Assembly (NCBI RefSeq): GCF_040412425.1
Contig: NC_089756.1
Coordinates: 9,641,226-9,705,225, forward strand
Source: Macrobrachium rosenbergii
Taxonomy: Eukaryota; Arthropoda; Malacostraca; Decapoda; Palaemonidae
Direction: 5' to 3'
Length of the DNA stretch: 64,000 nucleotides
Shown here: piece by piece, positions 60,649 to 64,000 of the stretch
Numbering within the stretch: position 1 is the first letter of the stretch
Layout: the number at the start of each line of letters is the position of its first letter
Made by a program: the position numbers and the translations under genes
Notes under the pieces: model-generated
What the model was told of the DNA's origin: nothing
The model's input: the letters and a program-made list of their open reading frames with translations, nothing else
Databases searched by the model: none

Positions 60649-61760
60649 CAGGTTGACCATCACTAATCCGGCAATCAGTAGTCCGGAACAATCAGTAATC
60701 CGGCACAGATTTAAGCTAGAGTAATTTCTAATGTTTCCACGCTGATTTTCAAATTTCCCGGGTCGCTGCGCTAACTCGCTCGCCGGCCGCTTCGATTTGG
60801 TGGCGCAGTATGCTGCATCAACAAACTGGTAGCCTAGCCTACATGATACTGAACTCCATTCACATTATACAGTATTATACAAACATTAACATAACGAATG
60901 TGCATCTTTTGCATGGATCTTTTAAAAAGTTATGCTTTACTACATTGTTTCCAAATGCGTATATTCTCATATTGCTTTTGTGTTATAAATTGCAATCAGT
61001 GTTTTGTTTTCGGAATCGATATCACGGTGTTTATTTCGCCGCATTTGACTAAGTTCAAAGCGCTTTTCTTGCTTCTAGTTAGCGTAAATGAATATGGATA
61101 CTTTATTTATTTGGAACAAGGATATTTTTCGTCATACAAAGTGTTTTTAAGTCGAAATATAACTTAAATACGTCTCGTTGTGAAATTAATTTAGCTATTT
61201 TTTTCGTTAATATATGACGTTCTCGGGAATCGCGGCTGACCGTTTTGGGGGAATGTTTGTTTTGTGTAAAAAAAAATCAAGATTCCATTCACTATTTTCT
61301 CTTATTTCATCATAATACGAGCTTTACGTATTTATCTTTTATCGGCGTGAAAACAGTAGTAATTTGTATTCTTTCATGCCCAGTAGTTTTGATTAAAATA
61401 CATTCTCTCCAGTTTTATTTACGGTCGAGTTTCATCCATGTTGCCGATGCACGATAATTTATAGTCATTAGCAGCTTTAACATTGTTTTCTCAACTTCAG
61501 CTAGAACTTGCAGCTTAAAGTTACTGTGGCATTATATTTCCCTGCCGATCTTTTCTCCAAAGCGAATAAGGGTATAGTGTAAAAAATATATCAGTCCTTT
61601 TGTACAGTACTTAACGTCATTTGTAACATAACTACAGTAATTGTGTATTACCGTACGATGGTTGAAATACAAGCTCAACAGTTGTTATCCGATACGATTA
61701 TTAGCAAAACAACAGTTTCCCGTTCGGTTGTTTATGGCTGTACACATTTACGCAAGAGTA
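60649..61760 (+). mobile_element. Second Tigger-like terminus and following AT-rich sequence
   Basis: Starts CAGGTTGACCATCACTAATC directly after TA and contains three spaced 'aatccgg' or 'agtccgg' motifs, the layout of Tigger-type left termini. The following kilobase is AT-rich with no transposase frame. The right end was not found, so the limit at 61760 is arbitrary. Confidence 0.5.
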
Positions 61761-61770
61761 TAACGTGTCA

Positions 61771-62035
61771 GTAGGTTTCATATAAACCTATTGGTTCTCC
61801 GCCTCATGTGGCTTATTAATAGTCGCTCTTTCGGTGTTTGGGCTCTCTCCAGGCGAGATTCTTGGTGGATCGGTAGGTTTCGTATACGCCTATCGATTTC
61901 CTCCACCAAACTCCGTCTCCGGGCGAGATTCTCGATAAATCGGTAGGTTTCATATACACCTATTGGTTTTTCCTTCGCCAAACTCCGTCTCATATGACTT
62001 ATTAATAGTTGCTCCTCCGGTGTTTGGGGTCCTAA
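61771..62035 (+). repeat. Duplicated block with three GTAGGTTTC palindromes
   Basis: The palindrome-like unit (TAGGTTTC)(A/G)TATA..CCTAT occurs at 61772, 61873 and 61943. A block CTTATTAATAGT(C/T)GCTC...CGGTGTTTGGG occurs at about 61813 and 61999, and CCAAACTCCGTCTC at about 61904 and 61978. So a segment of roughly 170-190 bases has been duplicated with changes. Confidence 0.65.
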
Positions 62036-63148
62036 TTTTTCCCCCTCCTGGAGGCTGGCTGCAAGTCTCGTAACTCTTCGCTTCAAGTTAACTGTTTACG
62101 GAGAGTTTTCTGAAGACGTTGCAGCCTTCTGTCTCGTTCTCAAACCTGTGAACATCGTCCCGGAGTGATAAGTAGGTGCGAGAATAATTGGGGCAAACCT
62201 TTTCCGCTTAGCTCGGAATTAGGTGAGACAAACTTTTCCTTTAGGGGATTCGTTAGCTTCTCATCCCTTTTCGACGGTTCCTGGTCTACCGTCCCTAAGG
62301 TGAAATCAGTTAAAAATGAACCTTTTTTAAACCAAGAAGACCCGCTCCGGGGCCCCCTCGAGGACGTCTCGGATCTCTAATCCGGTGCCGCTTACGAGTT
62401 TGGCCTCGCTCTTCTGAAAGGGACACGCCCAAGCAAAGCAAGGCGGTTACCCTCCTTCCTTTGTTGAAGACTCTTTTACGGGTCTCCTTATAAGGAGCTC
62501 GATTTGAGGGTCATTGTCAACCTATCAAACTATCTATCTACCTCATGGTCCGTGCCTTCCCTTTCCCAGGAGCTTAAATCCCAAGAGATTAATCTCAAGA
62601 CTCATTGTCAATGGATCACCTGTTAAATCCTGCTGGGCACACGGAGGTTGGTGGAAGGGCATTTCTTCCCTTCCGGCCTGGTATCCCCTTATCCGGTTTT
62701 GCCAGACTGTCAGAAGGAACATGGCATCTGTCTGGCAGGATCCCTAAGTGAGCCCTCATCTTCGCTAGGGGCTGGGCACATCGTCTCCGTTGAGAACTCT
62801 AACGGAGTGGCAGGCGGAGAATTCCAAGTTCACGCCAGCTGTGGGGGTCTTACCGTGCTCTCTTTGAGAGCCCTGCTTCCTACCCCTTGTGCTCGAATGT
62901 AGCCCTCTTATCAACAGGCTTGTTTCGAAAATAAACCGCTGAGGCATTTCCGGAGACAGATATCACAGATACGTTCTCAATGAATCTTCTAACCCGGACT
63001 ACGCTTCTAATTTATTCAGCGTACAGCTTCCTAAGCTTCCGGAGTCAATTCCCGGACTGAAACAGGGTGTAAGTCAGGCTTGCCCGTTCCGCCTTGAGCC
63101 GAAAAATCTTATGAACAGTTTCACCTGGAGAATTAATCTTTTCCCCAG
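62036..63148 (+). other. Decayed sequence, possibly E12 leader and gag
   Basis: No intact gene. Short frames rich in Ser, Pro and Leu in all three + frames. Position before an RT-like remnant suggests the ORF1 region of a DIRS-like element, but no motif confirms it. Confidence 0.3.
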
Positions 63149-64000
63149 GTGGGCGTTGTTACAGTCCGTCCGGGGCTACTAATGTTACTCAGAGCCTCCG
63201 TTCTCGTGGGTGTCTACCTTACGAGCGGAAACGATCTGATCTTGCCGGGCCCTATCCCAAGTCTGGCAAGAAGTTCATGTAGTTCAAGAGCCCCCCTGCT
63301 CAGGCGGTGGTGCAGGCTCTTCAGGTTTCTGCCCCTGACAGCCGTCAGCCTCTCACTCCCAGCCTCCACCTCGATGTGTGCGGGTTCAGCCAACACATCA
63401 GCCCTTGTAACACCCCGTGTGTCTCTGCCTCCCCATGTGCCTCCCAACGGAGTTTTCTTTGCTTCATACGAAAAACCGAAGGAAAGAATTTTCACTAGAC
63501 ATTCGGCCAGAGGCTCTGACCCTCGGGGTTATCATAGGAGCAGGGAAGCATCCTACTCCTCTCCAAGAAATTGGGAAGGCATACGCTTCAGGGGAGATAA
63601 TCAAGCCTCCTCCCTGTAGTATTCTCATATGGGTGGGAGGCTGTACCATTTTCAGGGCCACTGGAACTTCAGTCCCTGGGCCCAGAGTATAGTTATCAAG
63701 GCCCGGGGTGGAGCTGGACTGTTGTCCCCCTCCCCCAATCAGGTTCAGTCAACCTCCGGCCAGAGTTCTGGGGGTCTTTGTGAATGGCCTGTCAGGCTTT
63801 TTCAGTCTGCCAAGGAAGTTCCCTTCCACTGGAAAATTTTTCCGGGCGTGTCCCGTTTATTTTCCTCATTCAATGTGGCAAGTCTCGGTTGCTTACAGTC
63901 TTGTGGGTTCGGATCCTACTGCTCCGTGGAGCTGTAACCACCTCTATAGACCTTTCCAACGCTTCCTTTTCACATCTTGGTTTCAGAAAGGTCCTATCCC
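63149..64000 (+). pseudogene. E12: very decayed DIRS-like gag tail and RT N-terminus
   Basis: A gag-like Ser/Pro/Arg tail (63270-63400) is followed by MGGRLYHFQGHWNFSPWAQS (63629-63690), which resembles the RT entry block VGARL..FW..W....PW of the other copies, and then a PPPPIR and a FVNGL segment in another frame. The sequence runs off the window edge. Family assignment is weak. Confidence 0.4.

Noticed and set aside
61778..62086. 102-codon minus-strand frame with internal peptide repeats as a gene
   Set aside because: The repeats follow the duplicated DNA block; there is no domain or gene context.

Overview
This window looks like nuclear DNA of an arthropod, most probably a decapod crustacean. 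That is inference, resting on a split NPRL3 host gene, a 5S rRNA-like copy, and large numbers of DIRS-type (tyrosine-recombinase) retrotransposons together with Tc1, pogo/Tigger-like, piggyBac-like and env-bearing Ty3/gypsy sequences. Nothing prokaryotic is present. The only host protein-coding gene I recognise is NPRL3 (GATOR1 subunit) on the + strand, with six exons between 42744 and 46533. Its first and last exons are not seen, so much of the window may be intron of this gene.

The rest is a nested stack of mobile elements, labelled E1 to E12. A Tc1 remnant (1-535) interrupts E1 (minus strand, 536-1640). E2 (1641-13045) is split at its gag gene by a structurally complete copy, E3 (2208-9111). 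E4, an older DIRS-like copy, is split (13837-15593 and 40637-41530) by a composite of E5 (15594-36748) and E8 (36749-40622). E5 is split at its gag gene by E6 (17776-32571). E6 is split in its recombinase gene by E7, a different family (23348-29828), and in its 3' region by a piggyBac-like non-autonomous element (30199-32005). E7 carries a near-intact 5S rRNA sequence inside its reverse transcriptase. E10 (47339-59573), a third family in the region following the last visible NPRL3 exon, is split by a minus-strand gypsy element with an envelope gene (49671-55619). E11 (59718-60507) is cut by Tigger-like ends, and a very decayed DIRS-like sequence (E12) runs to the window edge.

Each DIRS copy has the same plan where preserved: inverted terminal repeat (ITR), ORF1 (gag-like, with a cysteine-rich N-terminus), RT plus RNase H, tyrosine recombinase (YR), a 3' untranslated stretch, a palindromic internal complementary region (ICR) that matches the joined ends of the element, and the right ITR. 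Four copies of a 243-302 bp Tigger-like MITE lie in three RT genes and one NPRL3 intron. Almost all element genes are broken by stops and frameshifts. E6 and E10 keep the longest frames.

The most unusual signals are: two independent nested insertions at the same gag codon; a 7-base sequence shared by the E7 circle junction and its target; the 5S rRNA copy inside a retrotransposon RT; a relic that looks like a circle or tandem junction at 40540-40622; and a terminal module with outward-facing splice-donor-like sequences shared by several otherwise different families.
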